This document shows positions 44,958 to 54,678 of a stretch of DNA of 64,000 nt, piece by piece. The translations under genes were made by a program, and so were the position numbers. Position 1 is the first letter of the stretch, and the number at the start of each line of letters is the position of its first letter. Below the pieces are notes generated by a model. That model was not told the DNA's origin and did not search any database. It saw only the letters and a list, made by a program, of their open reading frames with translations. The DNA comes from Planctomycetota bacterium (lineage in GTDB: Bacteria; Planctomycetota; UBA1135): contig JAJFFC010000028.1 in NCBI GenBank assembly GCA_021776795.1, positions 151,997 to 215,996 on the forward strand, in the 5' to 3' direction.

Positions 44958-46331
44958 ATGACTGCGCTCCTCACCTTATGCCTCGCCCTGCCTTTTGCGC
45001 AGGAACCTGATCCTATGCCCCTTGTGGGTGAGTTGTTTGACGCGCAAGACCCGGAAGAGCCGGTCGAAGCCGTCGGGCCGATTGAATCGATAGAGTTACA
45101 GGAACCAACAGCGCCTATGGAAACCATCGCGCCGCAGGAACCGACCGCTGCCGAGCTCGATGCTCTCGCCGCTTGGCTTGGCCAAGACACTCTCGACCGC
45201 GACAGCGCCACCGCGCGCTTCCTGCATGATCTCGAGTTTGGTGTCACCCTTGACTTATTGTCAGCCTTCACCGAGGCGGGCAACTCGGTAGACCAATACA
45301 ACGACTTGCGTTTGCGTAGCTTGCAGCTCCACTTCGCGAGCCCGGTCGCGGAAACGGGTTGGGCCTTTGCCACAGTCGACTATGCCGATGGCGGCGGACG
45401 TGGCACTGGCGGCGGGTCGGAGTGGGTGTTGCGCGAAGGTGGTTTGTGGATTGAACAAATCCCTGGTGGCCTTTGGCCCGAAAGCATGCGTTTGGAAGTC
45501 GGCAAGTTTGCCGCAGATCTGGGTGCCTGGAACACGGTGTACGCCAACGAATTTCCTGCACCTTCCTTAGATGGCGCACGGCGCACGGTTTTCGGCGGCA
45601 ACGTGGTGTTGACCGGCTTTGCTTTGCATCAAGGTCTACCCTTTGATGGCGGCCATTTCCGTTGGTCGGTCGCTCTCGCCGGCGATGTCGAACGCCAAGA
45701 CGTCGACCTTCCTGGCAACGGCATCAACCCTTCCACGGCGGCGCCGATTGGCCGCTTTGGCATTGCCAACTGGGCCGGCACTGCACGTGCCACCAGCCAA
45801 TGGAATCTCGGCGACGGACACGAAGCCCGTGCTGGCGTGAGTATGTTTTATGCGCCGAATGAATTGCTGTTCACTTCGGCGCCGGGTGGTGCCAGTGTGC
45901 GCAATGAGACGCGCCACTTCACTTATGGCCTAGATGCCGGATGGCGTTGGCAGCCTGCGCGCTCGGCTATGGCGCACGAGCTCTCTTTCGAAATTTGGGT
46001 CGATGAAAACCAGTACCGCAACGGTGTCAGCGGTGTCACTGGCGAAGATGGTCGCGCCGAATGGGCCTGGTATGAGTTCACCTACAGCGAGGCCTTGCGG
46101 TTTGGAGCCATGCTTTCGCGCCACGATGTCCTCGGCTTGTCGGCCATTGACCTCGATGGCTCTTACCATTCCGCCTACAGTACCTGGTACTTCTCGCCGT
46201 CGAATCGTGTCAGCTTGTTCCTGACCCACACCAACCCTCAGGACTTTGTCGAGAAGTTCTATACGGTGGGGGCGGAATGGGTGGTGGACCTCGGCGCTCG
46301 CCGCGCCAACGTCTTGCCGCGCTGGAACTAA
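44958..46331 (+). CDS. Outer-membrane beta-barrel (porin-like) protein
   Basis: 457 residues from the ATG at 44958; a short signal (ALLTLCLALPFAQ) is followed by an acidic, Pro/Glu-rich linker of about 60 residues (EPVEAVGPIESIELQEPTAP). The remainder consists of amphipathic strands with aromatic girdles (LHFASPVAETGWAFATVDYAD, FRWSVALAGDVERQD, HFTYGLDAGWRWQP, YSTWYFSPSNRVSLFLTHT), and the end VLPRWN fits a barrel. It resembles OprB/OprP-type porins loosely; what it transports is unknown. Confidence 0.65.
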   Translation: MTALLTLCLALPFAQEPDPMPLVGELFDAQDPEEPVEAVGPIESIELQEPTAPMETIAPQEPTAAELDALAAWLGQDTLDRDSATARFLHDLEFGVTLDLLSAFTEAGNSVDQYNDLRLRSLQLHFASPVAETGWAFATVDYADGGGRGTGGGSEWVLREGGLWIEQIPGGLWPESMRLEVGKFAADLGAWNTVYANEFPAPSLDGARRTVFGGNVVLTGFALHQGLPFDGGHFRWSVALAGDVERQDVDLPGNGINPSTAAPIGRFGIANWAGTARATSQWNLGDGHEARAGVSMFYAPNELLFTSAPGGASVRNETRHFTYGLDAGWRWQPARSAMAHELSFEIWVDENQYRNGVSGVTGEDGRAEWAWYEFTYSEALRFGAMLSRHDVLGLSAIDLDGSYHSAYSTWYFSPSNRVSLFLTHTNPQDFVEKFYTVGAEWVVDLGARRANVLPRWN

Positions 46332-46371
46332 GCGCCGGACCACCCCGCTGCGGCACTGGAACTAAGCGCCG
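46322..46371. repeat. 16-bp direct repeat spanning a convergent gene junction
   Basis: CTGGAACTAAGCGCCG occurs at 46322-46337 and again at 46356-46371. The first copy contains the last codons and stop of the porin-like gene; the second covers the end of the minus-strand gene. The 34-bp offset suggests a small local tandem duplication. Confidence 0.8.
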
Positions 46372-47768
46372 AGTAAGCCCTGTAGCGCCAGGTGCATGGG
46401 CGCCGCTTCGGCGGTTCCTTGCCCACTTTCGCTGGTCTGCGGCGGGCGCAGTGATTCCGGGCCAACCCACACCGGCCCTTGGGCTGCGCTGCTCGGCGCC
46501 CGTCCGTGTGAACCGCGCACCAAGGATGTGTCGAGGGGAATCACATTCATCAGGGTGCGGAAGCCCAGTTTCTTGGCAATCAACTTGCCGATAATCCGTG
46601 CCTTGACTGCCGACTTGTCGGGATCCAAGAACAGTTCGCAGGGGTCATAGCCAGGCTTGCGGTGGATATCGACCATGCGCGCAAAATCGGGTTCTTGGTC
46701 GCTGCCAGTCCAATAGGGATAGGCAAACCACCAACCAGCTTTCGCCACCAAGACGAGTTCGCCACTGCGGGAATGCTCCAACCCAACGGCCGCGCGCTCT
46801 TCGCCAGCGAGGATTCGCTCTACTCCTTCCGCCTGTTCCAACAGCTTCCGCACCGAGCCGAGGTCCTGATTTTTGGCCACATAAACATGGGCGACCTGGT
46901 GATCGCACACGGCAAAGGCGCGCGAGTTTCCTGGGTCTAACAGGGCCCCATTGCGTGCCGGATGAATCTCTAACAAGCCGGCGTCGCGCAGGATGCGATT
47001 GGGGAAGCAGGCTTGCGCAACTTCCTCAATGCCATACTCGCTGACGACCACCACTTCGCGATCGGCTGCTTGTGCAGCATGAAGAAGCCGCGCCACCTCT
47101 TGGTCGACTGCCGCTGCCGCCACTTTGGCTTGCGGCGCATTCGGCCCAAAGCGCTGCAAGTCGTAATCCAAATGTGGCAGGTAGGCCATGCACAAACTAG
47201 GATTTTGCTCACGCAAGATGTCGAGTGTTGCTTCCACAATCCAGCGCGTGCTGGCAATGCCTGCGCCCGGCCCCCAGAACTGAAACAGTGGAAAATCGCC
47301 GAGGCGCTCCTGCAATTGTCGCCCAAGTTGTGCCGGTTGGCTATGCACATCGGGGGATTTGCGCCCGTCGGACCAATAAGTCGGGCGCGGGGTCAGACAG
47401 ATGTCGGCATGTCCGGGCAAATTCCACCACCAAAAAACCTGAGCGGTGGGGCGATCTGGGTGCCGCTCCTTCCATTGCTGAAACAGCGATTGCCGCCGCC
47501 CGCAACCATCGACCAAGTGCACGCTTTGGCGCCACAGCCAAACCTCGGCCTGTTCGCGAAAGTACCAACCGTTGGCCACGGCGCCATGCTCACTGGCCTG
47601 GCAACCAAACAGCATGTCCGCCTGGGCGGTGCAGGTCACCGCCGGAAGAGGGGGCTGCAACGGCAGTTCTAACTGCTTCTTGGCATAGGCAGAGAGGGCC
47701 GGCATGGCGCCAGAGTGAAGCAATTCGGGGGTTAATCCGACCACATTGAGGACGAGAACACCAGCCAT
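46362..47768 (-). CDS. Alkaline-phosphatase-superfamily protein (type I phosphodiesterase/nucleotide pyrophosphatase-like)
   Basis: 468 residues, no signal peptide. VLVLNVVGLTPELL replaces the usual VLLIGIDGL metal-binding opening, so the first metal Asp is not obvious. PAVTCTAQADMLFG gives the likely Thr nucleophile. SWhYLPHLDYDLQRFGP-like sequence (YLPHLDYDLQ), VVVVSEYGIEEV and the C-terminal DIHRKPGYDPCELFLDP correspond to later metal-binding regions of the family. Some ligands therefore differ from the canonical set, and catalytic activity needs caution. It converges with the porin gene; the nearest upstream gene is divergent at 47836. Confidence 0.7.
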   Translation of the reverse strand: MAGVLVLNVVGLTPELLHSGAMPALSAYAKKQLELPLQPPLPAVTCTAQADMLFGCQASEHGAVANGWYFREQAEVWLWRQSVHLVDGCGRRQSLFQQWKERHPDRPTAQVFWWWNLPGHADICLTPRPTYWSDGRKSPDVHSQPAQLGRQLQERLGDFPLFQFWGPGAGIASTRWIVEATLDILREQNPSLCMAYLPHLDYDLQRFGPNAPQAKVAAAAVDQEVARLLHAAQAADREVVVVSEYGIEEVAQACFPNRILRDAGLLEIHPARNGALLDPGNSRAFAVCDHQVAHVYVAKNQDLGSVRKLLEQAEGVERILAGEERAAVGLEHSRSGELVLVAKAGWWFAYPYWTGSDQEPDFARMVDIHRKPGYDPCELFLDPDKSAVKARIIGKLIAKKLGFRTLMNVIPLDTSLVRGSHGRAPSSAAQGPVWVGPESLRPPQTSESGQGTAEAAPMHLALQGLLGA

Positions 47769-47835
47769 GGGCGTCTAAAGGATAGCAACCCCCCTTGTGT
47801 AGACTGCAGGGGGCCATTTGTTCCCACCTTCGCTC

Positions 47836-48345
47836 ATGAAAACACTCTCTACTTCTTCCGCCCTCCTGGTTGTGGTGATTGCCTTGCTCCTGTTGCAATC
47901 CTTCAGCGAAAACCTTCTACACGCCGAGCAGCAAAGCCCCGGTTTAGCCACCGCCAAGCCTGTGGCTGCCGCGCCGCAAGCGCCCAAGCGCACGCCTTTT
48001 TGGAATGCTCTGCACGTTGAAGACGATGTGCCCAAGCGCCTTTTGAAAGTGCCAGCTGGCAAGCGCTTTGTCCTTACCGACATGTGGTTCCTCTCGCGCG
48101 AAGAGCAGGTCATTACGTCGTCGCCGAGCGATCGGCTGTGGCTCGAAAGCCGCTACGGCGGCGAGCGCTATATCGTGTTTGATTCGCCTCTCAACGAATT
48201 GCCTTCACCTTTGCAGTGGCAGACGGGCATCACCTTCCCACAAGATAGCCAGATGTGGTTCAACTATCGTGCCGCCAACAAGACCAACTTGTTGCGCCGC
48301 ATTTTGGTCACCGGCTACTTCGAAGACCTACCTGCCGCGCATTAA
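47836..48345 (+). CDS. Membrane-anchored or exported protein of unknown function
   Basis: 169 residues from the ATG at 47836. One N-terminal hydrophobic helix (ALLVVVIALLLLQSF) acts as signal anchor or signal peptide, followed by an Ala/Pro-rich linker and a beta-rich domain (RLLKVPAGKRFVLTDMWFL, RILVTGYFEDLP). I recognise no family. The 3' end overlaps the convergent biotin-carrier gene by 4 bp. Confidence 0.55.
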   Translation: MKTLSTSSALLVVVIALLLLQSFSENLLHAEQQSPGLATAKPVAAAPQAPKRTPFWNALHVEDDVPKRLLKVPAGKRFVLTDMWFLSREEQVITSSPSDRLWLESRYGGERYIVFDSPLNELPSPLQWQTGITFPQDSQMWFNYRAANKTNLLRRILVTGYFEDLPAAH

Positions 48346-48944
48346 GACGCGTCGCCGTCGAGTTCGAGGATCGGCGTTCCTTCGTCGACCTCGGCGCCAT
48401 CATCAAGCAGCCACTTGCCAGCTTTGGCGGTGGCTGGAAGGCCGCGCCCAGGTTGGTATTTGACCGGGCTAAAGGTCTTCATGACTTCAATCAGGCCGAT
48501 GTTGCGGCCTGCCGTCAGGGCGTCGCCCTGCTGTAAGTAGGGATCGGCGCCAGGCTCTGGTGCGCGGAAGAAGCGCCCTGCCTGGGGTGCGCGAAAGACC
48601 AAGCCCGTGCTCTCTTCTGCACCGGCCGTGGCCGCGATCATGCTCTGGTCTTCACCGGCAACCACCCGCAGCACCTGCGCTAGGGGCGTGCCATAGGCGA
48701 CCGCTTGCAGGCGTGGTTGTGCGCCGCCTTCGGTTTCCAAGGGTGCCAGGTGTCCCGCGACTCCTTGCGGAATCAGCATGGGGATTTGGCGTCCGAGCAA
48801 ATGCAGGACAGCCACGGCTTGCCCGGGGCGCGCAATCGCGCCGACATCGGCGAGTTCGCCAAGGCGACCAACGGCAGGGGATTGCAAAATCCAGCCGCGC
48901 TCGTTGTCCATGGGTACCGCAAGCAGGGTGAGAGCCTCTTCCAT
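48342..48944 (-). CDS. Biotin carboxyl carrier protein-like subunit of an acyl-CoA carboxylase
   Basis: 200 residues. The C-terminal domain has the biotin site GLIEVMKTFSPV with Lys156 as the attachment residue, flanked by the hammerhead strands FRAPQAGRFF and LLDDGAEVDEGTPILEL. The N-terminal half (about 10-95) looks like a second, lysine-free hammerhead copy (LQSPAVGRLGELADVGAIARPGQAV, IPQGVAGHLAPLE), so the protein may be a tandem with one dead domain. It directly follows the carboxyltransferase gene with no spacer. The matching biotin carboxylase is not in the window. Confidence 0.8.
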   Translation of the reverse strand: MEEALTLLAVPMDNERGWILQSPAVGRLGELADVGAIARPGQAVAVLHLLGRQIPMLIPQGVAGHLAPLETEGGAQPRLQAVAYGTPLAQVLRVVAGEDQSMIAATAGAEESTGLVFRAPQAGRFFRAPEPGADPYLQQGDALTAGRNIGLIEVMKTFSPVKYQPGRGLPATAKAGKWLLDDGAEVDEGTPILELDGDAS

Positions 48945-50681
48945 CTAGGCGCCTCCGTGCAGAGCTTCGATTTCATGCAAGGACCAGATGCGCGGATTCT
49001 TCACTCGGCGCGCGCCTTGCGCTTGGTAGCTGGCTTCGACCAAGCAGCAAAGCCAATCGCGTAACTCACCTGGTGAAATGATTTCATCGGTGTCGCGTTG
49101 ACTGGCAGCGCGGTATGGATCCATGTCGCCCTCAATGCGCTCTTCGACTGCGGCCATGCCAGCGGCAATCTTGGCGCGTTCTTCCGGATCTTCGGAAGCG
49201 ATTGCAAACTCATCGTCGAGCTTAGTGTTGTAGGCGGCGATGGCCAGGGTGCGGCCCTCCATCACCGACTGCCGCGCGATGGTGGTACTCAACTGCAGCA
49301 CCGGTTCATAAGGCAGGCCGGCCATGGCGTAGTAGCCTGCGCCACTGGCTTTGCGCATGAGCACGGTAAACACCGGATTCCGCGCCGTGCTGTTGCCGTA
49401 AATCAGGTTCGAGCCATAACCCAACAGACCTCGTGCTTCGGCTTCGGTGCCGATGTCAAAGCCTGAGATATCTTGCAGCCACACTAGCGGAATGCCATCG
49501 TCGTCGCAGGCGCGGGCAAAGGTCGCGATTTTGGCGATGCCATCGCGGTACAAGATGCCACCAGGCTTTTGTTTACCCGGGCGTTCGGGATCGGGCACCG
49601 GCCCTTGCACATTGGCAATGAAGCCGCAGTACAAACCGTTCACGCGACCGACCGCCGTCACCATTTCTTGGCCGACATGGGGCATCAGCTCCCACATTTG
49701 CGAGCGGTCCAAGAGGCGCGCCAGCACTTCGCGCGCGTCGTACATGGTGCGATGGTCGGGCGGGAAGAGTTGATCCAACTCTTTGGGGTCGAAGGCTGGT
49801 TCCGCCGGCGCAACACCGCCGCGCCGGAATGGCGCAGCTGAATCTGCGGTGCGCGCAATCTCTTGGCGAATCGCGGCCAGGCAGGCTTCGTCGTCGGGGA
49901 CGCGTTCATCGGCGCAACCTGATTGATGTACATGCACTTCCGGTCCGCCAATGCCCAGTGAAGTCAGGTGTTCCGCCTTGGCGCCCTTAATCAGGGCCGC
50001 GCCGGCAATCACCATGTAGGCTTGCTCAGTCATGTATACCCGATCGGAAATGATCGGCATGTAGCCACCACCTGCAATGCAATCGCCAAAGACGCCAGCG
50101 ATTTGCGGTACGCCCGCTGCCGACAATTCAGCATTGCGTTTAAAGATATGCCCAGCGCCGGTGCGGCCAGGGAAGCTTAGCGATTGTTCGGGCAGGAATA
50201 AGCCACTGCAATCGACCAGATAGATCACCGGAATCTTGAGGTGCAGGCCAATCTCTTGCGCGCGCTCAATCTTCTCCGGAGACTGCGGCCACCAAGAGCC
50301 ACTGGCAACTGTGTTGTCGTTGGCAATCACGACCACCCAACGCCCCTCGACCTGGGTCATGGCGGTGATGACGCCAGCACCAGGGGAGTACAGCGTGCGA
50401 CCGCCTTGGTCGAACTCGCGGCCCCAGTTCACAAAGGTGCCGACGGCGCGAACCGGTGCGCCTTCGTCCTTGAGGGCCTGCACGCGCTCCCAAGCGGTGA
50501 GTTTGCCTTTGGCATGCACGCGCTCGACGTACTTTTCGCCCCAACCGGCGGCCACTTCGGCGCGGCGTTCGGCGAGAACGGCTGCTTTCTCGGCGAGAAA
50601 GGCTTGATTGCGCGCGCGCTCGCGCTCATCGAGCAGCTCATCTTGCGCGCTACCGACGGGACGGAGAGGGACATGGGCCAT
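48945..50681 (-). CDS. Acyl-CoA carboxylase carboxyltransferase subunit (propionyl/methylcrotonyl-CoA type)
   Basis: 578 residues with two crotonase-fold halves, both parts present in one chain. [18 protein letters not shown] is the typical N-terminal block, [12 protein letters not shown] and [17 protein letters not shown] mark the first acyl-CoA domain, and [29 protein letters not shown] sequence ([11 protein letters not shown]) plus [15 protein letters not shown] mark the second. With the adjacent biotin carrier it forms the transferase half of a carboxylase. With mutA/mutB/meaB in the same window, propionyl-CoA to methylmalonyl-CoA is a sensible guess, but methylcrotonyl-CoA or geranyl-CoA are not excluded. 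Confidence 0.85.
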   Translation of the reverse strand: MAHVPLRPVGSAQDELLDERERARNQAFLAEKAAVLAERRAEVAAGWGEKYVERVHAKGKLTAWERVQALKDEGAPVRAVGTFVNWGREFDQGGRTLYSPGAGVITAMTQVEGRWVVVIANDNTVASGSWWPQSPEKIERAQEIGLHLKIPVIYLVDCSGLFLPEQSLSFPGRTGAGHIFKRNAELSAAGVPQIAGVFGDCIAGGGYMPIISDRVYMTEQAYMVIAGAALIKGAKAEHLTSLGIGGPEVHVHQSGCADERVPDDEACLAAIRQEIARTADSAAPFRRGGVAPAEPAFDPKELDQLFPPDHRTMYDAREVLARLLDRSQMWELMPHVGQEMVTAVGRVNGLYCGFIANVQGPVPDPERPGKQKPGGILYRDGIAKIATFARACDDDGIPLVWLQDISGFDIGTEAEARGLLGYGSNLIYGNSTARNPVFTVLMRKASGAGYYAMAGLPYEPVLQLSTTIARQSVMEGRTLAIAAYNTKLDDEFAIASEDPEERAKIAAGMAAVEERIEGDMDPYRAASQRDTDEIISPGELRDWLCCLVEASYQAQGARRVKNPRIWSLHEIEALHGGA

Positions 50682-50729
50682 CGCGCTCAGAGTAGCGCGG
50701 CGGCCCGGTCCTTTCCGTGTAGACCGCGT

Positions 50730-52496
50730 CTACTGAGTCGAAACGGCTGCGGCCTTCTTGGCCTTCCAATCAAACACGGCAGCCATGGTTTGCTCGCCGC
50801 GCTGCCAGACGACCTTTTCGCTGTCGCCGGCCGAACGCAGGGCGCGACGCAACTCGCCTTGGGTCGCAACCTTGGTCTCGCCAATGCTCAAGATCTTGTC
50901 GCCTTTCTGCAGGCCAGCCTGCTTGGCAAGGCCATCGTTGACCAGTTCTTCAATGGTGACGCCATCTTCAGCAAGGAAGACACCCAAAGCCTTGCGGTTG
51001 CCGCCACGGGAACGGCCTTGTGGCAGATTCTCGCGCGGAACACTGGGCTCCATGTTGGCAACGCGCCAAGCGCCAGCAGCAATCGAACGCGCCGAAGCAC
51101 GCTGATACTCAGGCACCACCTCATCAATCAGGTCGTGCTGAGTGTGGTGAATGTAGCCGTAGCTGGTGTCGCCATTTTGTTGCCAGAAAAATCCAGGAAC
51201 GCCGACGGCGAGATAGCTGTCGTGATCACTGCCGACGCCATAAGGTAGGGAACTACGCTCTACCAAACGGAAGCGTAGATCTTCGTCTTCGTGATGGGCG
51301 GTCTTGGCAATGATGGGAGCAAAGGCTTCTCCGAACATGTCTTTCATGTCGGGCGGCGTGACGATGCCCGAGGTGCAGTTGGTGCCGCCATCGTGGACCA
51401 GCACCGCCGAGATGCGCTCATTCTCTTCGGGGTGAGCTTCGATGTAGGCCTTGGAGCCCAGCAAACCCTGCTCTTCACCACTCCAAAGCATGAAGCGAAT
51501 GGTGCGGCGAGGCTTTTCGCCGGTTTGTTCCATCGCCAGCATCAGCAGGCGTGCGGCTTCGAGGGTGGTGGCCGTGCCCGTGCCGTTGTCTTGGGCACCG
51601 CGTGCGCCATCCCAAGAATCAATGTGGCCACCCACAATCACCAGTTGATCGGCGAGGTCGGTGCCAGGAATCTCCGCCATCACGTTGTAGAGCGGATCCG
51701 GCTTCAAGTTGAAACGGTTATCGATGTGGAACTCCAGCTCCACGCGCTCGTTGTCTTCGAGCAATTGCCAAATCGTGCGGAACTGGTCACGACGCAAATA
51801 CACGTTGACCCGCTTAGGCAAGTTCTCGGGATCGACTTGAGAGCGTCCGCCCGTACGTAACAGATTGCCCTGTGGGCCAGGGCGCACCACGCCAGCAATG
51901 CCTTCGGCTTCGCACAGGTCGCCGAAGCGATCACGCAGTTCATCGCCATCGCCCTCAAAGCGTGGCGCGTTGGTGTTGGACGAGGTCACAATCCAGGCGC
52001 CTTCGAGTTTGCCCTTCAGTGCTTCCATCTCTTCCTCGGTCGTTGGAGCGCGGAACGCCAGTCCGCGTTCGGTGCCATTGGTGCCGGCAGTCCAAGCCCG
52101 GGTCATGGCGACGAGCTCGCGCTTCTCCGGTTGGGTCATACGCGCAAAACCGGGGCCACGGTCGAAGCCGACAGGGAACTTGCCCCACATTTCAACGCGC
52201 GAATTGCTCAGACCAAAATCGTAGAAACGACCCTTGGCCCAGAAACAGGCTTCGGTCAACTTCTTCGAACTGGTCAGGCGCGGGCCAATGCCGTTGGAAA
52301 GCTGGTCCAGCCAGTCCATGACCAGCATGTCTTCGTTGCGGACCTCATAGATGGCGTTGACCACGGCATCGTCCAGAGGCAGGCCAGTGACCGGGCCGAC
52401 GGCTGGGGCGGCCGATTCCGCAGTGGTTTGGGCGGGAGCCTGCGCTACGGGTAGGAGCAGCGCGAGGAGGGGGAAGAGGAGGGATGTGGGCTTCAT
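50730..52496 (-). CDS. Exported M28-family peptidase with PDZ domain
   Basis: 588 residues. The signal peptide is LLFPLLALLLPVAQAPAQ. A protease-associated-like region precedes the M28 core: VIVGGHIDSWDGARG (His), GAQDNGTGTATTLEAARLL (bridging Asp), MLWSGEEQGLLGSKAY (Glu pair), VHDGGTNC (Asp) and VGSDHDSYLAVG (His). A C-terminal PDZ domain follows (LAKQAGLQKGDKILSIGETKVATQGELRRAL). This combination is known for bacterial secreted aminopeptidases/glutaminyl-peptide-type M28 enzymes. It is a distant relative of the 30269 enzyme and lacks its MAM-like tail. Confidence 0.88.
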   Translation of the reverse strand: MKPTSLLFPLLALLLPVAQAPAQTTAESAAPAVGPVTGLPLDDAVVNAIYEVRNEDMLVMDWLDQLSNGIGPRLTSSKKLTEACFWAKGRFYDFGLSNSRVEMWGKFPVGFDRGPGFARMTQPEKRELVAMTRAWTAGTNGTERGLAFRAPTTEEEMEALKGKLEGAWIVTSSNTNAPRFEGDGDELRDRFGDLCEAEGIAGVVRPGPQGNLLRTGGRSQVDPENLPKRVNVYLRRDQFRTIWQLLEDNERVELEFHIDNRFNLKPDPLYNVMAEIPGTDLADQLVIVGGHIDSWDGARGAQDNGTGTATTLEAARLLMLAMEQTGEKPRRTIRFMLWSGEEQGLLGSKAYIEAHPEENERISAVLVHDGGTNCTSGIVTPPDMKDMFGEAFAPIIAKTAHHEDEDLRFRLVERSSLPYGVGSDHDSYLAVGVPGFFWQQNGDTSYGYIHHTQHDLIDEVVPEYQRASARSIAAGAWRVANMEPSVPRENLPQGRSRGGNRKALGVFLAEDGVTIEELVNDGLAKQAGLQKGDKILSIGETKVATQGELRRALRSAGDSEKVVWQRGEQTMAAVFDWKAKKAAAVSTQ

Positions 52497-52541
52497 CAGG
52501 TCTGGCTACGGGAGTAGGCCCTCCAGGATAGAATCTTCCTG

Positions 52542-53369
52542 ATGGAACAGGAATCCCGCCAGCCGCCGGTCTTGTCACCGCAGAATCTGGTCACTCTCGG
52601 CAATCTTGCCTGTGGGGTCGGTGCCATCCTGCTCGCCACCTCAGCCATCCTCACCGAAGACCCTCAGCGCTTCTATCACGGTGCGCTGTGGCTGGTTTTG
52701 GCCACCTTCCTAGACGCCGTCGACGGCAAGCTCGCCCGTTTGACCGGCACCGCCAGCCCTCTCGGCGCCCAGCTCGATTCCCTGGCCGACGCCGTCACCT
52801 TCGGCGTGGCTCCAGCCATCCTGGCCTCGGCCATGGTGCAGTACCTCGGTCCAGAGTACGGCCTGAAGATTCACCCGCGGCTGCTGATCATTGCACCGAT
52901 CATTTACTCCTGCTGTGCGGTGTTGCGCCTTGCGCGCTTCAACATCGACCATGAGAGTGAGGACTTGCGTAAAGACAACGCCAAGTTCATCGGTCTGCCC
53001 ACACCCGGCGCCGCGGCACTGCCGATTGCCTTAGTTTTGCTGTTCTTTGGCATGAAAGACATGGAGCTGGTCACGGTTCCGGAAGAAACCATTGGCCTAG
53101 TTCGCACTTGGATATTGCGCTTGATTCCCGTTTCGCTGATTGGCCTGGCCCTGCTCATGGTGTCGCGAGTTCCTTACCCACACTTCTTTGCCTGGATGAC
53201 GCGCTCGCGCCAACCGGTCAAGACCCTGGCCAAGTTTGTGGTGTTGGCCGGATTACTGTTCTTGGAGCCTGAGTTTGCGCTCATGCTGATGGCCCTACTC
53301 TTCGTGTTGGTGCCAGCCCTTCGATCCCTTCCGACTTTGTTGCGCACGAAGTCTTCCTCTGCCTCCTAA
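52542..53369 (+). CDS. pssA: CDP-diacylglycerol-serine O-phosphatidyltransferase
   Basis: 275-residue membrane enzyme making phosphatidylserine, the precursor of phosphatidylethanolamine. The CDP-alcohol phosphatidyltransferase motif DG-x2-AR-x8-G-x3-D-x3-D is present in DAVDGKLARLTGTASPLG followed by AQLDSLADAVTFG. LSPQNLVTLGNLACGVGAI is the family N terminus. About seven or eight membrane helices follow. It is the first gene of a tightly packed operon; its stop overlaps the folK start by one base. Confidence 0.9.
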   Translation: MEQESRQPPVLSPQNLVTLGNLACGVGAILLATSAILTEDPQRFYHGALWLVLATFLDAVDGKLARLTGTASPLGAQLDSLADAVTFGVAPAILASAMVQYLGPEYGLKIHPRLLIIAPIIYSCCAVLRLARFNIDHESEDLRKDNAKFIGLPTPGAAALPIALVLLFFGMKDMELVTVPEETIGLVRTWILRLIPVSLIGLALLMVSRVPYPHFFAWMTRSRQPVKTLAKFVVLAGLLFLEPEFALMLMALLFVLVPALRSLPTLLRTKSSSAS

Positions 53370-53824
53370 TGGTGCAGGTTTATGTAGGGCTGGGGGCAAA
53401 CCTCGGCAATCGAGAGCAGACTTTGCAGCTGGCGCTGGAAGCTCTTGGTCAGCTGGCGCAAGGGTGCGTGTTGTGCAGCGAGTTTTTGACGACTGCCGCG
53501 GTGGGTGGTCCACCGCAACCGGATTACCTCAATGCGGTCGCTGGCTTCGAAACCACATTGGCGCCCACCGCACTGCTGAATGCTCTATTGGCCATCGAGT
53601 TGGCCCAAGGCCGCGTGCGCAAGGTCAAGAACGGCCCCAGGACCTTAGATTTAGATCTCCTTTGGTATGGAGGAGAGGCCATCGACCAGCCTGGCTTGCA
53701 AGTGCCACATCCGCGCATTTGCGAACGCCGCTTTGTGTTAGAACCATGGGCGCAGATTGCGCCAACGCTCGTCTTCGACCAGGTCACTCTTGCCGATCGC
53801 TTGCAATGCCTCGCACTAGCCTAA
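53369..53824 (+). CDS. folK: 2-amino-4-hydroxy-6-hydroxymethyldihydropteridine pyrophosphokinase
   Basis: 151-residue folate-pathway enzyme transferring pyrophosphate from ATP to the pterin. VYVGLGANLGNREQTLQ is the N-terminal signature, PDYLNAVAGFET binds the pterin and GPRTLDLDLLWYGG holds the two metal-binding Asp residues (DLDLL). PHPRICERRFVLEPWAQIAP is the conserved C-terminal block. The length is normal, and the gene ends 19 bp inside panC. Confidence 0.95.
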   Translation: MVQVYVGLGANLGNREQTLQLALEALGQLAQGCVLCSEFLTTAAVGGPPQPDYLNAVAGFETTLAPTALLNALLAIELAQGRVRKVKNGPRTLDLDLLWYGGEAIDQPGLQVPHPRICERRFVLEPWAQIAPTLVFDQVTLADRLQCLALA

Positions 53825-54678
53825 GACTGCTCAAAACTTGGACCGAGTTACGCGCTTGGCGCGCCGCACAAAACTCCGCGCGCCCAGTACATTTGGTACC
53901 CACTATGGGTGCTTTGCACGAAGGCCATCTTTCGTTGTTTCGACATGCACGGAGTGATCAGGGGATTGCGATTGCATCCTTGTTTGTGAACCCTTTGCAG
54001 TTTGAGCGCAAGGAGGACTTGGCCAACTACCCGCGCACAGTAGAAGAGGATTGCGCGCAAATGGAAGCCGCTGGCGTCGAAGCGGTTTATATGCCCGACC
54101 TCGCCGACATGTATGGTGCCGACGGCTGCCAGATTTTGCTCGACGCCGGGCCTGGGGGCGAACACTTCGAGGGCGCCGCCCGCCCCGGTCACTTCGGCGG
54201 CATGTTGACCGTGGTGCATAAGTTGTTTCAGCGCGTGCAGCCACAGCGCGCCTTCTTCGGCGCAAAAGATGCGCAACAGTTGTTTTTGGTGCAGCGCATG
54301 GCACATGACTTAGATTTCCCGGTCGAGGTCGTCGGTTGCCCGATTGTGCGCGAAGACGATGGCCTCGCCTTGTCCAGCCGCAATGTGCATCTCAGCTCTT
54401 CTGGGCGCGTGCATGCCTTGGGATTGTCGAAGTCCTTGGTCACCGTGGCCAATTCTTTTGACAAGGGTTCGCGTGACATTGAACACCTGAACCAGCAGCT
54501 GAACACCTCCATGGAACAGTCCGGTGTGCGGGTGGCCTATGCCAACATCATCGATGAAGCCACCTTCTTGCCTTTAGACGAAGCCACGGCCAAACCAGGG
54601 CAACGCTGGCGTGCGGTTGTGGCCGGTCGCGTCGAGGATGTGCACTTGCTCGACAATCGCTACCTCGGAACCGCATGA
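53806..54678 (+). CDS. panC: Pantoate-beta-alanine ligase
   Basis: 290 residues from the ATG at 53806 (MPRTSLRLLKTWTEL), overlapping folK. It joins pantoate and beta-alanine using ATP. VPTMGALHEGHLSLF contains the HxGH nucleotide-binding signature, SLFVNPLQFERKEDLANYPRT follows, and FFGAKDAQQLFLVQRM and REDDGLALSSRNVHLS form the active-site closing loop. Together with panB at 42936 it covers two pantothenate steps. The ispE start overlaps the stop (ATGA). Confidence 0.95.
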   Translation: MPRTSLRLLKTWTELRAWRAAQNSARPVHLVPTMGALHEGHLSLFRHARSDQGIAIASLFVNPLQFERKEDLANYPRTVEEDCAQMEAAGVEAVYMPDLADMYGADGCQILLDAGPGGEHFEGAARPGHFGGMLTVVHKLFQRVQPQRAFFGAKDAQQLFLVQRMAHDLDFPVEVVGCPIVREDDGLALSSRNVHLSSSGRVHALGLSKSLVTVANSFDKGSRDIEHLNQQLNTSMEQSGVRVAYANIIDEATFLPLDEATAKPGQRWRAVVAGRVEDVHLLDNRYLGTA

